Positions 27,650 through 40,520 of a stretch of 64,000 bases of DNA are shown here, in pieces. The position numbers were made by a program, and so were the translations under genes. Numbering within the stretch: position 1 is the stretch's first letter; each line of letters starts with the position of its first letter. Below the pieces are notes generated by a model. It was not told the DNA's origin and did not search any database. It worked only from the letters and a program-made list of their open reading frames with translations. This stretch comes from Phaeovibrio sulfidiphilus (lineage in GTDB: Bacteria; Pseudomonadota; Alphaproteobacteria; Rhodospirillales; Rhodospirillaceae): contig NZ_JACZHT010000001.1 in NCBI RefSeq assembly GCF_014861485.1, positions 496,001 through 560,000 on the forward strand, read 5' to 3'.

Positions 27650-28663
27650 ATGGATGCTGGTCTTGTCCGGGAAGAAATGTCGTCGAGCGCGTTGCCCTAC
27701 GCCGTGTCCGGGCTGCCCCGCCTGTCAAGGCCGGCCCTTCAGCACACGATCGACCGGGCCGAAACCCTCTCCGGGATCGGGCTTCACAGCGGCCGCCCCG
27801 TCTCCATGACCCTGCGGCCTGCGGCCCCGGGCACCGGGATCCTCTTCCGCCGCATGGACCTGCCCGCGGGCGCGGCCCGCGACCTTCCGGCCCGCGCGGA
27901 CCGGGTCGTCTGCTCGCCCCTGTGCACCACGCTGACCAATCCGGCGGGCAGCCAGATCTCCACCATCGAGCACCTGATGGCGGCTTTTGCGGCCCTGGCC
28001 ATCGACAACGTGATCGTCGAGACCGACGCGCCGGAGCTCCCCATCCTTGACGGCTCGGCCGCGCCCTTCGTGGCCATGATCGACCGGGCCGGGATCTGCA
28101 CCCAGGCGGCGCCGCGCAAGATGCTGCGTGTGCTGAAGCGTGTCCACGTCGAGAAGGGCCCGGTCTCCGCGACCCTCGAGCCCGGCCCCGGCGGCCTGAG
28201 CGTCTCGTTCCACATCGACTTCCCCGCCGAGGCCATCGGCCGCCAGTCCTGCCACATCGCCCTGGGCGAGGCCGGATTCCGCCGCCACCTGGCCGGCGCC
28301 CGCACCTTCTGCATGAAGGACGACGTCTACGCCATGCAGTCGGCTGGTCTGGCTCTGGGCGGCTCGCTGGACAACGCCATCGTGGTGGACGGAGCGACCG
28401 TCCTGAACCGCGAGGGGCTGCGCTACGACGAGGAGTTCGTCCGCCACAAGGCCCTGGACGCCATCGGCGACCTGTACATGCACTCGCTTCCGATCAGCGG
28501 CCGCTACACCGGGGTTCGCGCGTCCCACGCCATGAACGCCGCCCTGCTGAAGGCCCTGCTTGCGGACCCGACCGCCTATGCGATCGAAACCGTGGCTCCC
28601 GGTTCCGGCCTTGCCGAGACCTTCACCGCCTCCCGGGACGAGGCGGAGCTGGTCTGCGCCTGA
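27650..28663 (+). CDS. lpxC: UDP-3-O-acyl-N-acetylglucosamine deacetylase LpxC
   Basis: LpxC is the zinc deacetylase that commits to lipid A synthesis. The 337 residues carry the two-domain fold: TLSGIGLHSGRPV, zinc-ligand His in STIEHLMAAFAAL, LDGSAAPFV, and the second zinc/catalytic segment RHKALDAIGDLYM with His and Asp. Starts at 27620 (GTG), 27641 and 27650 are in frame. The ATG at 27650 is preferred because GGGA is about 9 bases upstream and the GTG would lie within five bases of the predicted transcript start. It stands alone here rather than beside ftsZ, as is common for lpxC in alphaproteobacteria. Confidence 0.94.
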   Translation: MDAGLVREEMSSSALPYAVSGLPRLSRPALQHTIDRAETLSGIGLHSGRPVSMTLRPAAPGTGILFRRMDLPAGAARDLPARADRVVCSPLCTTLTNPAGSQISTIEHLMAAFAALAIDNVIVETDAPELPILDGSAAPFVAMIDRAGICTQAAPRKMLRVLKRVHVEKGPVSATLEPGPGGLSVSFHIDFPAEAIGRQSCHIALGEAGFRRHLAGARTFCMKDDVYAMQSAGLALGGSLDNAIVVDGATVLNREGLRYDEEFVRHKALDAIGDLYMHSLPISGRYTGVRASHAMNAALLKALLADPTAYAIETVAPGSGLAETFTASRDEAELVCA

Positions 28664-29110
28664 TACGGAACGCGGACCGCTCCCGCCCGCCGGCGACACC
28701 CCAAAGGCTCCCGGACCACACCGGAGCCGCCAAGGGGGTACCGCTTTCGCCTTTGCCACGCCTTTCCGGCGTGGCCACCCTGTCTTTCGGGCCTTAACGC
28801 CCTGCTTTTCCGGTGTGGCCGCCCGGCCTTTCGGGTTTTGGCCACCCAGTGCCGACCGCACCACCCCGCCCGGAAACCCGGGCACAGGGTCCGGTGCCAG
28901 CGACTATAAAGCGCCGAACTGTCCGCGAAACTCGCGTGATGCGCAACGGGCGCCGGGGAGACCTACACCGATCTCCCGCGTGCAAAACTGCGCTCCGGAC
29001 TCCGCTTTCGACACGGCGCGGGGGCTCGGCGGTCTCACGACCCCGGGCCCCCACCTCTTTCCGGCCGTCCCGACCGGCCACCGGCCCGAAGGCCGGCGCC
29101 GGGGAACCGG
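28664..29110. other. Intergenic region lpxC-GNAT gene, with a hairpin and a 43-bp repeat
   Basis: No gene seen. It holds GCCACGCC-TTTCC-GGCGTGGC (28755-28775). A direct repeat of CTTTCCGGyGTGGCC (28763 and about 28806, period 43) also extends into CTTTCGGG in both copies. Confidence 0.6.
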
Positions 29111-29728
29111 CTATCCTTCGAGAACACGCTCCAGAATGAGGGTCCGCCGGCCCGACAGCCGGTTGTGCGAGGGCAGCTCCACCGAATCAATCCGCTTGAA
29201 CCCGAAGTTTCCGTAAAGCTTCAGAGCCCGGTCATTGTTTTCCCAGACCCGGGCAATCATGCGGCGCTTCCCGGCCGCTCCGGCCATGCCGACAGTCTCC
29301 GCAATCAGGCGCACGCCGATGCCCATGCGGCGCTGGGAGGGCTTCACCGCGAGCGCGTTCACCAGCAGGGTGTCCCGGTCCACAACGTGCTGGAACAGCC
29401 GGGCCACGTGAGCCAGACGGTCCGCGGGGATCCAGTCCGGAACAATCCGGGGCGCGCTGTCGGCCGCAAACGCGTTGACCATGCCCACCACCACATCACA
29501 GCGCAGGTCCGCATTGTGCAAGGTGGCGACCCGGAAGCTGCGGAAGCCCAGGGGCCCGCCGGGATTCGCGGCGATCAGACGCGCAAGGACGTCCCGCGCG
29601 GGCTGACCGGGCTGCAGGTCACTGAAAAGAAACTCGTAAAGCCCCTCTCCCGCCTCCAGGAGGAGTTTGGCGAGAATGCTGGCATCTTCGGCAGATGCGT
29701 CGCGAACGGTGATGATTGCATTGCTCAT
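29111..29728 (-). CDS. GNAT-family N-acetyltransferase
   Basis: The 205-residue product has the acetyl-CoA binding signature PSQRRMGIGVRLIAE (motif A) and the late RVWENNDRALKLYGNFGFKRI (motif B) of a GNAT domain. The N-terminal half (LLLEAGEGLYEFLFSDL, PADRLAHVARLFQHVV) is longer than average. The substrate is unknown. The start at 29728 is set by AGGAGG 6-7 bases upstream. It is divergent from bamD with a 313-bp gap. Confidence 0.85.
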   Translation of the reverse strand: MSNAIITVRDASAEDASILAKLLLEAGEGLYEFLFSDLQPGQPARDVLARLIAANPGGPLGFRSFRVATLHNADLRCDVVVGMVNAFAADSAPRIVPDWIPADRLAHVARLFQHVVDRDTLLVNALAVKPSQRRMGIGVRLIAETVGMAGAAGKRRMIARVWENNDRALKLYGNFGFKRIDSVELPSHNRLSGRRTLILERVLEG

Positions 29729-29937
29729 GATGGTCCTCCTGTCGGCCTTTTTCGCGGTACGCAACCCCTGGCGCCCACACCCTTTAGGATACACGCTCCC
29801 TGGAGCCACTCAAAGGAAAAAGACGTTTGTCGCACGGGCTACGGACCGAAAAGGCCATGTTTGCATCCGTTCCGGTAGAAGGATTCGCGACAAAACACCA
29901 AAGAGCGCAAAAGGCGTGAAAAATTCAGGCGGGGGAA

Positions 29938-29966
29938 TTGCCAGAAGCGTTCTTTTTTACGATTAT
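29938..29966 (+). promoter_or_regulatory. Predicted sigma-70 promoter of bamD-recN-ligA
   Basis: TTGCCA (29938-29943), 17 bases, GATTAT (29961-29966). This lies in the AT-rich divergent region and would start transcription about 70 bases before bamD. Confidence 0.5.
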
Positions 29967-30041
29967 GCCCTTACGGGTCCGACGAAAATGGCAGACTCCT
30001 TGTCATTGCCCGAACAGGACAGAAGGCGGGAAATTCGCTCC

Positions 30042-30881
30042 ATGAAAAAACTCTCGTTCCCGGTCATCGCGGTGCTGGCCATGGTCACTGCGGTTTTCTC
30101 GGTTCCGCTTTCCGGCTGCTCCGGCAAGAAAGACGATCTGTACGTCGAGCGGCCGGCCGAGGCCCTCTACAACGAGGCCCTGTCCCTGATGAATGACGGG
30201 AAGTTCCGGGACGCCTCCAAGGCGTTCGACGAGGTGGAGCGCCAGCACCCCTACTCGACCTGGGCCATGAAGGCGCAGGTCATGGGCGCCTACGCCCTGT
30301 ACGAGAACTCGGACTACGATGACGCCAACGTGGCCCTGTCCCGGTTCATCGACCTGCACCCGGGCAACAAGGACATCGCCTACGCCTACTACCTGCGGGC
30401 CCTGTGCCAGTACGAGCAGATGTCCGACGTCCGCCGGGACCAGAGCGCCACCGAGCGCGCCGCCGAGGCCCTGACCGAGGTCATGCGCCGCTTCCCGGAG
30501 TCCGAGTACGCCCGGGACGCGCGCCTGAAGCTGGACCTGACCCGCGACCACCTGGCCGGACGCGAGATGGTGGTGGGGCGCTACTACCTGAAGAGCAACC
30601 AGTACCTGGCGGCCATGAACCGCTTCCGCAAGGTGATCGAGAAGTTCGACCAGACGACCCACGTCCCCGAGGCCCTCTACCGCCTTGTGGAGATCAACAC
30701 CATTTTGGGCCTGAACTGGGAGGCCCAGCGCGTGGCCGCCATCCTGGGCCACAACTTCCCCGGATCCGAGTGGTACCAGGACGCCTATGACCTGGTGGGC
30801 GAGGTGGTCCTTGACGAGAACGCTCCGCCGCCGCCCGTCAGCTCCGCCCTGACACCGGTCGAGAGCCAGACCCTGCCCTGA
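30042..30881 (+). CDS. bamD: Outer membrane protein assembly factor BamD
   Basis: BamD is the essential lipoprotein of the BAM complex that inserts beta-barrels into the outer membrane. A signal with lipobox LSGC gives acylated Cys26. The 279-residue chain then holds tetratricopeptide-type helices (YNEALSLMNDGKFRDASKAF, RQHPYSTWAMKAQVM, LSRFIDLHPGNKDIAYAYY). The DQSATERAAEAL segment is typical of BamD. recN follows after 12 bp and overlaps ligA, the usual alphaproteobacterial order after lpxC. Confidence 0.95.
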   Translation: MKKLSFPVIAVLAMVTAVFSVPLSGCSGKKDDLYVERPAEALYNEALSLMNDGKFRDASKAFDEVERQHPYSTWAMKAQVMGAYALYENSDYDDANVALSRFIDLHPGNKDIAYAYYLRALCQYEQMSDVRRDQSATERAAEALTEVMRRFPESEYARDARLKLDLTRDHLAGREMVVGRYYLKSNQYLAAMNRFRKVIEKFDQTTHVPEALYRLVEINTILGLNWEAQRVAAILGHNFPGSEWYQDAYDLVGEVVLDENAPPPPVSSALTPVESQTLP

Positions 30882-30893
30882 GGGCGCGTTCCC

Positions 30894-34681
<3,788 letters not shown>

Positions 34682-35006
34682 GGCCGGGCCCGGCCGGGGG
34701 CCGGCGGGGGCTGCTTTGGGGGCGTGCCGCGCCCCTGTCCGTACCGACAGACCGCCCCCCGGAGCCCCGACACCGCGCGCCCACTCCCCCCTCAACGGGC
34801 GGCAAGCGCCAGGCCACGGGAACCGGGGACACCTGCGTCCGCGACCCGAATGCGCCCTGACGCACCGGGCGTGATGCCGGAGGCGCGGTTGGGGCCGGGG
34901 AACCCTGGGCAGGCGACCCGCAAAACGACTGCAGGCCCGAGCGCCCTTCTCTTTTCAGTGGATTGTGGGCGCCCGCAGAGCTATAAGAAAGCGCGTTTTT
35001 GCCTGC
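34682..35006. other. Intergenic region ligA-tRNA-Arg
   Basis: About 325 bp. No gene is seen. A TATAAG at 34982-34987 with a weak TGGATT 17 bases upstream may drive the tRNA. Confidence 0.5.
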
Positions 35007-35083
35007 GGGGGCGTAGCTCAGCTGGATAGAGCGAGCGATTCCTAATCGCTAGGTCGGAGGTTCGAATCCTCTCGTTCCCGCCA
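35007..35083 (+). tRNA. tRNA-Arg, anticodon CCT
   Basis: The acceptor GGGGGCG pairs with CGTTCCC through two G-T pairs. The D arm is GTAGCTCAGCTGGATAGAGC, the anticodon arm AGCGA-TTCCTAA-TCGCT shows CCT, and the T arm has GGAGGTTCGAATCCTCT. CCA is encoded and a short T run follows. Confidence 0.94.
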
Positions 35084-35740
35084 TTTTTCCCCTTCCGCAT
35101 TCCCTGATATCCCAGCGTCCCCCCATCCGGAGGGCGGTGTACGGACACGCCCCGATCCGCCGTGGCGCAAAATGCGGTGGGCGCTCCCCGGGATATGGCG
35201 ACCACGCCCCACAGCGCACGCCTGCCCACCGCGGTTGCCGCCCCCCTGCCGTCGCGGCTGGCCGTGCGGTGAGGGCAGGGCAGCCATCCCACCCACGGCC
35301 CTGCCCCTGCCACCGGCCCACGCCCTTTCTTCCTGCCACCGGCCTTGCCCCCGTCCCGGCTCCGGTTCCGCACCCCGGGGCGAGCGTTGGTGTGGGAACG
35401 GGGGCCCGTGAGCGCCGCCCCCAGCGCTCCCGATTCGCCCGATTCGCGGCCCAACCCCGGCGCCTGGCCGCGGCAGCCGCCGCACAGGCGCGCTCGGGAC
35501 ACACCGGCGCGTTCCCGACGCCCGCACACACCGCCCGGCCCCCTCGGCACACCGGACCAGGTCGCCGCCAGAACCGAGCCCGGCAGGGGTATTCCCGTGA
35601 TGGCGCGGGGACTTGCACGATTTGGTTGTGATCCGGACGGCGGACCCTCCACACACCCGAAAGGCCCGAAACCCGATGGGGAAACGGGCATAAACCGCGC
35701 GCGCGGCGCCGGATCGTGCGGGATCGATAGTCAATTTCAT
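35084..35740. other. Non-coding stretch after tRNA-Arg
   Basis: GC-rich, with long but domain-less open frames on both strands (Arg/Gly/Pro-rich). No integrase, attachment-site repeat of the tRNA end, or other mobile-element sign is seen. Confidence 0.55.
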
Positions 35741-35741
35741 C

Positions 35742-35790
35742 GCGACTGCGTCGCAATATATTTGACGGGGTCATGAATCGCTGGCATACC
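35742..35790 (+). promoter_or_regulatory. Predicted promoter and operator-like palindrome of the 52-residue protein gene
   Basis: A palindrome GCGAC-TGC-GTCGC (35742-35754) precedes TTGACG (35762-35767). After 17 bases comes CATACC (35785-35790), which has a TGG extended -10 just before it. The -10 hexamer is weak, the -35 strong. AT content is clearly above that of the flanks. Confidence 0.45.
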
Positions 35791-35793
35791 ATG

Positions 35794-35818
35794 GGCGTCC
35801 GTCACGAAAACACGGACG
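35794..35818 (+). other. Leader hairpin upstream of the 52-residue protein gene
   Basis: GCGTCCGT and ACGGACGC form a perfect eight-base-pair stem around a nine-base A-rich loop, between the predicted promoter and the ribosome site. Confidence 0.6.
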
Positions 35819-35850
35819 CGACACCAGCAAACCAGCGAAAGGGCTGAACG

Positions 35851-36009
35851 ATGAAGATCGCATTTTCATTTTTCAAGACGGCGGTCACGCTCACCGGCAA
35901 GTTCGTGGCCATGATCTCCGCGGCTATCGAGATTTTCGAGACCTTCAAACCGGCCACCAAAACGGCGCGCACGGCGCGGGCTCTCAAGGTTATTGCTGCT
36001 GCCCGCTGA
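35851..36009 (+). CDS. Small 52-residue protein of unknown function
   Basis: I do not recognise this product. It begins MKIAFSFFKTAV, has a largely hydrophobic or amphipathic stretch to about residue 29 (VTLTGKFVAMISAAIEIF) interrupted by two Lys, and a basic tail with Thr/Ala/Arg/Lys to the stop. That pattern fits a membrane-associated small protein. AAAGGG is 7 bases before the ATG. It is the only plausible frame in a complete transcription unit of its own: promoter, leader hairpin, frame, 145-base tail and strong terminator. A 24-codon frame (ATG at 35773) ends just upstream. Coding is supported by the signals rather than by homology. Confidence 0.6.
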   Translation: MKIAFSFFKTAVTLTGKFVAMISAAIEIFETFKPATKTARTARALKVIAAAR

Positions 36010-36153
36010 TCCGGCGCCCACCACGGCCTGAGGCCGGGGCAGCACACCGGGTACCCCGCCCCCCAAGTGAGACGGCTGGACCGACCGGACCGGACGGCTC
36101 CATCATGCGGGTTCCCGTACATCGTCTGCAGGCCCCTGGCCTCGCTTCTGCTT

Positions 36154-36185
36154 GCGGCTCCATCACCCGAGGAGCCGCTTTTTTT
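36154..36185 (+). terminator. Strong terminator of the small-protein unit
   Basis: GCGGCTCC-ATCACCCGA-GGAGCCGC is followed by seven T, a textbook rho-independent terminator. Confidence 0.92.
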
Positions 36186-36502
36186 GCCTGCGATCGGGGC
36201 CCAAACCCGGTGCCCCTGCGGTGCGTCCGCCCTGCCCGGCCCGTCCGGCAAATCCGGGTCCACGCCCCCGGAGAGATACGCCCGAACGCCCTTCCCGGTG
36301 TTGGCCGACCCGCTCGCTACACCCCGCACCCGGTTGCCGGCGCCCCATCCTGTCCGACCCCGAGGGCACGGTGTCATGGCTTGCCCCGCACGCCCGTCCG
36401 CAACACCCCGGGAGGCTCCCCGGCCGTCAGGCACGGCCACAGCCCCCGGACACGGGCCACAGGACACCGCCCCAACCACAAGCCCCGGCACCATGCCCCA
36501 TG
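36186..36502. other. Non-coding stretch between two terminators
   Basis: Between the plus-strand terminator at 36154 and the minus-strand one at 36503 I see no gene. Confidence 0.6.
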
Positions 36503-36535
36503 AAAAAAGCCTCCCAGCCGGTGCGGGGAGGCTTT
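36503..36535 (-). terminator. Terminator downstream of pccA
   Basis: On the minus strand AAAGCCTCCCC, a ten-base loop and GGGAGGC are followed by six T. It lies about 140 bases beyond the pccA stop, so the mRNA would carry a long tail. Confidence 0.85.
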
Positions 36536-36674
36536 CTGCGCGGGAGCCCCCGTCCGGGCATTGCGAACCGGAGCGGGGCGGGAGGACCGGAGCCCTCCCC
36601 TCCCTCGTGTGTGGCCGGGGCCGGGTGCGCGGGAGCGCCCGTGCTGGCGCGCCCCGGACCCCGGACCGGGCGTG

Positions 36675-38693
36675 TTACTCGGCGAACTCGAGGATCTTCT
36701 GGTCCACCGAGAGGGAGTCTCCCGGCTTCGCGTAGATCTTCGAGATCACGCCATCGCGCTCGGCCTTCATGATGTTCTCCATCTTCATGGCCTCGATCAC
36801 GCAAAGCGTCTCGCCCGCGCGGACCTCCATGCCCTCCTCGACCGCCATGCTCATGAGCAGGCCCGGCATCGGGGACATGAGGAAGCGCGACAGGTCAGGC
36901 GGCTCCTTGTGCGGAATGCGGTTGATGTACTGGGCCGCCTCCGGCGTGAACACCAGAGCGGTCTCCTGGGTGCCGGCGTGGGACAGGGAGTACTCGACCC
37001 CGTTCTCCTCGACCTGGACCACCAGCATCTGACCGTTGCGAAACGCCGGATCCGTCGGGCGGCAGTCGATCATGGCCCGGAAAATCGGCTCGCCGAAGCG
37101 CCAGCTGTGCAGAACCGTGTAGATCCGGTCCTTGAAGTGCACCCGGTGGCCGCCCTCGATCTCGCGCACCCAGATGTCGTACACGGCGCCGCCCAGGTAG
37201 ATGATCCAGTGGTCCCGGGGAACCTTCTCGTGCCCCTGGATCTGGCCGCTGATGCGGGCCTTGCGGTCCACGTTCTTGCGGTGGATCGCACCGAGCGCTG
37301 CAATCAGGAAGGTCGGATCCTTGGCCGGCAGGTCCGCCTTGCGCAGCCCCTCGGGATACTCCTCGGCGATGAAGTTCGTGGTCAGGCGCCCCTCGCGGAA
37401 GCGCGGGTGAGCCATGATCGCCGCCAGGAACGGCACGTTGTGGGAAATCCCCTGCACGTAGAACCCGTCCAGAGCCGTGCTCATGAGCTGGATGGCCTCG
37501 TCACGGGTCTGTCCGTGGGTGATCAGCTTGGCGATCATGGGATCGTAGTACATGCTGATCTCGCCACCCTCCTCGACACCGGTGTCGACGCGCACGGCGC
37601 CGTCCTCGTCCACGGGGGGGATGAAGCGCACGAGACGCCCGATGGAGGGCAGGAAGCCCCGGAACGGATCCTCGGCGTACAGGCGGGACTCGATGGCCCA
37701 GCCGTTGATCGAGACGTCCTCCTGCTTCAAGGTGAGCTTCTCGCCGGCGGCGATGCGGATCATCCACTCGACCAGGTCGATGCCGGTGATCATCTCGGTG
37801 ACCGGGTGCTCCACCTGGAGGCGGGTGTTCATCTCCAGGAAGTAGAAGTTCATGTCCGCATCGGCGACGAACTCGACGGTGCCCGCGGACTTGTAGCCCA
37901 CGGCGCGGGCCAGGGCACAGGCCTGCTCGCCCATCTTGCGGCGGACGTCCTCGGTCAGGAAGGGGGACGGGGCCTCCTCGATGACCTTCTGGTTCCGGCG
38001 CTGGATGGAGCACTCACGCTCGAAGAGGTGAATGAAGTTCTCGCCGTCCGCCAGGACCTGGATCTCGATGTGACGGGGGCTCTGGATGTACTTCTCGACG
38101 AAGACCCGGTCGTCGGCAAACGAGGACCGCGCCTCGTTGGTGGCCGAGACAAAACCCTCGCGGGCCTCGGTGTCGTTCCAGGCCACGCGCATGCCCTTGC
38201 CGCCACCGCCGGCCGAGGCCTTGATCATCACCGGATAGCCGACCTCCTGGGCCACGCGGACCGCGTCGTCCGCATCCTTCAGGACGCCCATGTAGCCGGG
38301 AATGGTGTTGACGCCCGCCTCGGCGGCCAGCTTCTTGGACTCGATCTTGTCGCCCATGGCGCCGATGGCGTGGGCGTCGGGACCGATAAAGACGATCCCC
38401 TCTTTGGCCAGCGCCTCCTGGAACAGGCGGTTTTCCGACAGGAAGCCATAGCCCGGGTGGACGGCCTCGGCGCCGGTGTCCTTGCAGGCCTGGACGATCT
38501 TGTCGATGACCAGGTAGCTCTGGGCCGAGGCAGCCGGGCCAATCAGAACCCGCTCGTCGGCCATATCCACGTGCAGCGCGTTCTCGTCCGCCTCGGAGTA
38601 CACGGCCACCGTCTTGATGCCCATCCTCTGGCAGGTCTTGATAACGCGGCAGGCGATTTCTCCGCGGTTGGCAATCAGAATTTTCTTAAACAT
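36675..38693 (-). CDS. pccA: Propionyl-CoA carboxylase, alpha (biotin carboxylase/carrier) subunit
   Basis: PccA carboxylates its own biotin; the beta subunit then transfers CO2 to propionyl-CoA, giving methylmalonyl-CoA. The 672 residues start MFKKILIANRGEIACRVIKT and include the ATP-grasp block KASAGGGGKGMRV, EMNTRLQVEHPVTEM, a linker domain typical of PccA, and at the C-terminus the biotin attachment EAMKMEN. Two extra codons (GTG etc.) upstream are possible, but the ATG at 38693 matches the family start. It follows pccB by 63 bp on the same strand. In phototrophs the pair serves propionate use and the ethylmalonyl-CoA route. Confidence 0.95.
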   Translation of the reverse strand: MFKKILIANRGEIACRVIKTCQRMGIKTVAVYSEADENALHVDMADERVLIGPAASAQSYLVIDKIVQACKDTGAEAVHPGYGFLSENRLFQEALAKEGIVFIGPDAHAIGAMGDKIESKKLAAEAGVNTIPGYMGVLKDADDAVRVAQEVGYPVMIKASAGGGGKGMRVAWNDTEAREGFVSATNEARSSFADDRVFVEKYIQSPRHIEIQVLADGENFIHLFERECSIQRRNQKVIEEAPSPFLTEDVRRKMGEQACALARAVGYKSAGTVEFVADADMNFYFLEMNTRLQVEHPVTEMITGIDLVEWMIRIAAGEKLTLKQEDVSINGWAIESRLYAEDPFRGFLPSIGRLVRFIPPVDEDGAVRVDTGVEEGGEISMYYDPMIAKLITHGQTRDEAIQLMSTALDGFYVQGISHNVPFLAAIMAHPRFREGRLTTNFIAEEYPEGLRKADLPAKDPTFLIAALGAIHRKNVDRKARISGQIQGHEKVPRDHWIIYLGGAVYDIWVREIEGGHRVHFKDRIYTVLHSWRFGEPIFRAMIDCRPTDPAFRNGQMLVVQVEENGVEYSLSHAGTQETALVFTPEAAQYINRIPHKEPPDLSRFLMSPMPGLLMSMAVEEGMEVRAGETLCVIEAMKMENIMKAERDGVISKIYAKPGDSLSVDQKILEFAE

Positions 38694-38756
38694 AGGGAAC
38701 CCCATTTTCCTCGATTTCGTTGCGTTTCGATCGGCACAAGCCGGGCATCCGCCTCG

Positions 38757-40289
38757 TTAGAGCGGGATGTTCCCATGCTTGCGCGGAGGGTTCTTCTGCT
38801 CCTTGTTGCGCAGCATCGCGAGCGACCGGCACAGGTGCTTGCGGGTGTCTGCCGGCATGATGACGTCATCGATGAAGCCACGGGCTCCGGCAACGAACGG
38901 GTTTGCGAACTTGGTGCGGTAGTTCTGCTCGTGCGCGGCGATCTTCTCCGGATCCTTCATGTCCTGACGGAAGATGATCTCCACGGCGCCCTTGGGGCCC
39001 ATGACCGCGATCTCAGCGGTCGGCCAGGCGTAGTTCACGTCGCCCCGCAGGTGCTTGGAGCTCATGACGTCATACGCACCGCCATAGGCCTTGCGGGTGA
39101 TCAGGGTGACCTTGGGCACGGTGGCCTCGGCGTAGGCGTAGAGCAGCTTGGCGCCGTGCTTGATGATCCCGCCGTACTCCTGGGCGGTGCCCGGCAGGAA
39201 GCCCGGGACGTCCACGAAGGTCACGATGGGAATGTTGAAGGCGTCACAGAAGCGCACGAAGCGGGCGCCCTTCTTGGCGCTGTCGATATCCAGGCAGCCC
39301 GCGAGGACCATCGGCTGGTTGGCGACGAAGCCCACGGTCGAGCCCTCGAGGCGACCGAAACCGACCACCAGGTTTCCGGCGTAGTTCGGCGACAGCTCGA
39401 AGAAGTCGCCCTCGTCCACGACCTTGCGGATCAGCTCCTTGATGTCGTAGGGCTTGTTCGGGTTGGCCGGCACCAGGGAGTCCAGGGAGACCTCGACCCG
39501 GTCCCAGGGATCGTCGGTGGGGCGCACCGGCGGCTTCTCGCGGTTCGACGACGGCAGGAAGTCCATGAACCGGCGCAGCTGGACCATGGCGTAGACGTCG
39601 TTCGGGAAGGCCAGGTCGGCAACGCCGGACTTGGTGGAGTGGGTGATGGCACCGCCCAGCTCCTCGGCCGTCACGACCTCGTGGGTGACGGTCTTGACCA
39701 CATCCGGGCCCGTGACGAACATGTACGAGCTGTCCTCGACCATGAAGATGAAGTCCGTCATGGCCGGAGAGTAAACGGCGCCACCGGCGCAGGGGCCCAT
39801 GATCATGGACACCTGGGGGATCACGCCGGACGACAGGACGTTGCGCAGGAACACGTCCGCGTAGCCCGCGAGGGAGTCAACGCCCTCCTGGATGCGGGCG
39901 CCGCCGGAGTCATTGAGCCCGATGACCGGCGCTCCGACCTCCAGGGCGCGGTCCATGATCTTGCAGATCTTCCGGGCGTGGGTCTCGGACAGGGAGCCGC
40001 CAAGAACCGTGAAGTCCTGAGAGAACACAAAGACCAGACGCCCGTTGATGGTGCCGTGTCCGGTCACGACGCCGTCTCCGGGGATGCGGTTGTCTCCCAT
40101 ACCGAAATCGGTGCAGCGATGCTCGACGAACATGTCCCATTCCTCGAAGGAGCCGGGATCACACAGCAGGTCAATGCGCTCGCGGGCCGTCAGCTTGCCT
40201 TTGGCATGCTGGGCGTCGATCCGACGCTGGCCACCACCCATGCGGGCGCGATCGCGCTTTTCCTGTAATTGACGGGTAATATCGCTCAT
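38757..40289 (-). CDS. pccB: Propionyl-CoA carboxylase, beta subunit
   Basis: PccB is the carboxyltransferase subunit. The 510 residues contain the crotonase-like duplicated fold with oxyanion motifs: [16 protein letters not shown] and [13 protein letters not shown] in the N-terminal half, and [27 protein letters not shown] plus [13 protein letters not shown] in the C-terminal half. The length agrees with PccB/MmdA; together with a biotin carboxylase partner it is PccB. A perfect TATAAT (40390-40385 on the minus strand) about 95 bases upstream gives a candidate promoter with a weak -35. Confidence 0.95.
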   Translation of the reverse strand: MSDITRQLQEKRDRARMGGGQRRIDAQHAKGKLTARERIDLLCDPGSFEEWDMFVEHRCTDFGMGDNRIPGDGVVTGHGTINGRLVFVFSQDFTVLGGSLSETHARKICKIMDRALEVGAPVIGLNDSGGARIQEGVDSLAGYADVFLRNVLSSGVIPQVSMIMGPCAGGAVYSPAMTDFIFMVEDSSYMFVTGPDVVKTVTHEVVTAEELGGAITHSTKSGVADLAFPNDVYAMVQLRRFMDFLPSSNREKPPVRPTDDPWDRVEVSLDSLVPANPNKPYDIKELIRKVVDEGDFFELSPNYAGNLVVGFGRLEGSTVGFVANQPMVLAGCLDIDSAKKGARFVRFCDAFNIPIVTFVDVPGFLPGTAQEYGGIIKHGAKLLYAYAEATVPKVTLITRKAYGGAYDVMSSKHLRGDVNYAWPTAEIAVMGPKGAVEIIFRQDMKDPEKIAAHEQNYRTKFANPFVAGARGFIDDVIMPADTRKHLCRSLAMLRNKEQKNPPRKHGNIPL

Positions 40290-40384
40290 AAAAAAATCCT
40301 GTCCGATGTGGGGTAGGTCTTGCGGGGAATTCCGGAGTCCACTTCAGGCACGACGCGGCTCCCCGGCGTGGGCAAAGCGCGCGG

Positions 40385-40413
40385 ATTATATCCTTGCCAG
40401 ATTGGACGCGGAA
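40385..40413 (-). promoter_or_regulatory. Candidate promoter of pccBA
   Basis: The minus strand has a perfect -10 TATAAT (40390-40385). Seventeen bases upstream lies TTCCGC, a poor -35. Poly-A/T tracts follow further upstream. Confidence 0.4.
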
Positions 40414-40437
40414 GGGGGTCTTTCGGCTAATTTTGGC

Positions 40438-40475
40438 AAAAAAAAACGGTCGTTTATTGCGCAAACGCACCCGGG
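40438..40475 (-). terminator. Possible terminator of the large Ala/Pro-rich gene
   Basis: On the minus strand CGTTTGCGCAATAAACG forms a short stem, followed after four bases by a run of eight or nine T, about 50 bases beyond the stop at 40521. The stem is weak. Confidence 0.4.
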
Positions 40476-40520
40476 GGAGACCGGGAGGAATAACAACCGA
40501 AAAAAAATACCGCCAAAAGG

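Noticed and set aside
34981-35792. Minus-strand frames ending in REDSNLRPS-like sequence
   Set aside because: They read antisense through tRNA-Arg, a classic source of false proteins.
35851-36009. Light-harvesting alpha or beta polypeptide as identity of the small protein
   Set aside because: Length is similar, but it lacks the bacteriochlorophyll-ligating His and the family motif.
35007-36674. Genomic island inserted at tRNA-Arg
   Set aside because: No integrase, no repeat of the tRNA 3' end and no mobile genes were found in the following 1.6 kb.
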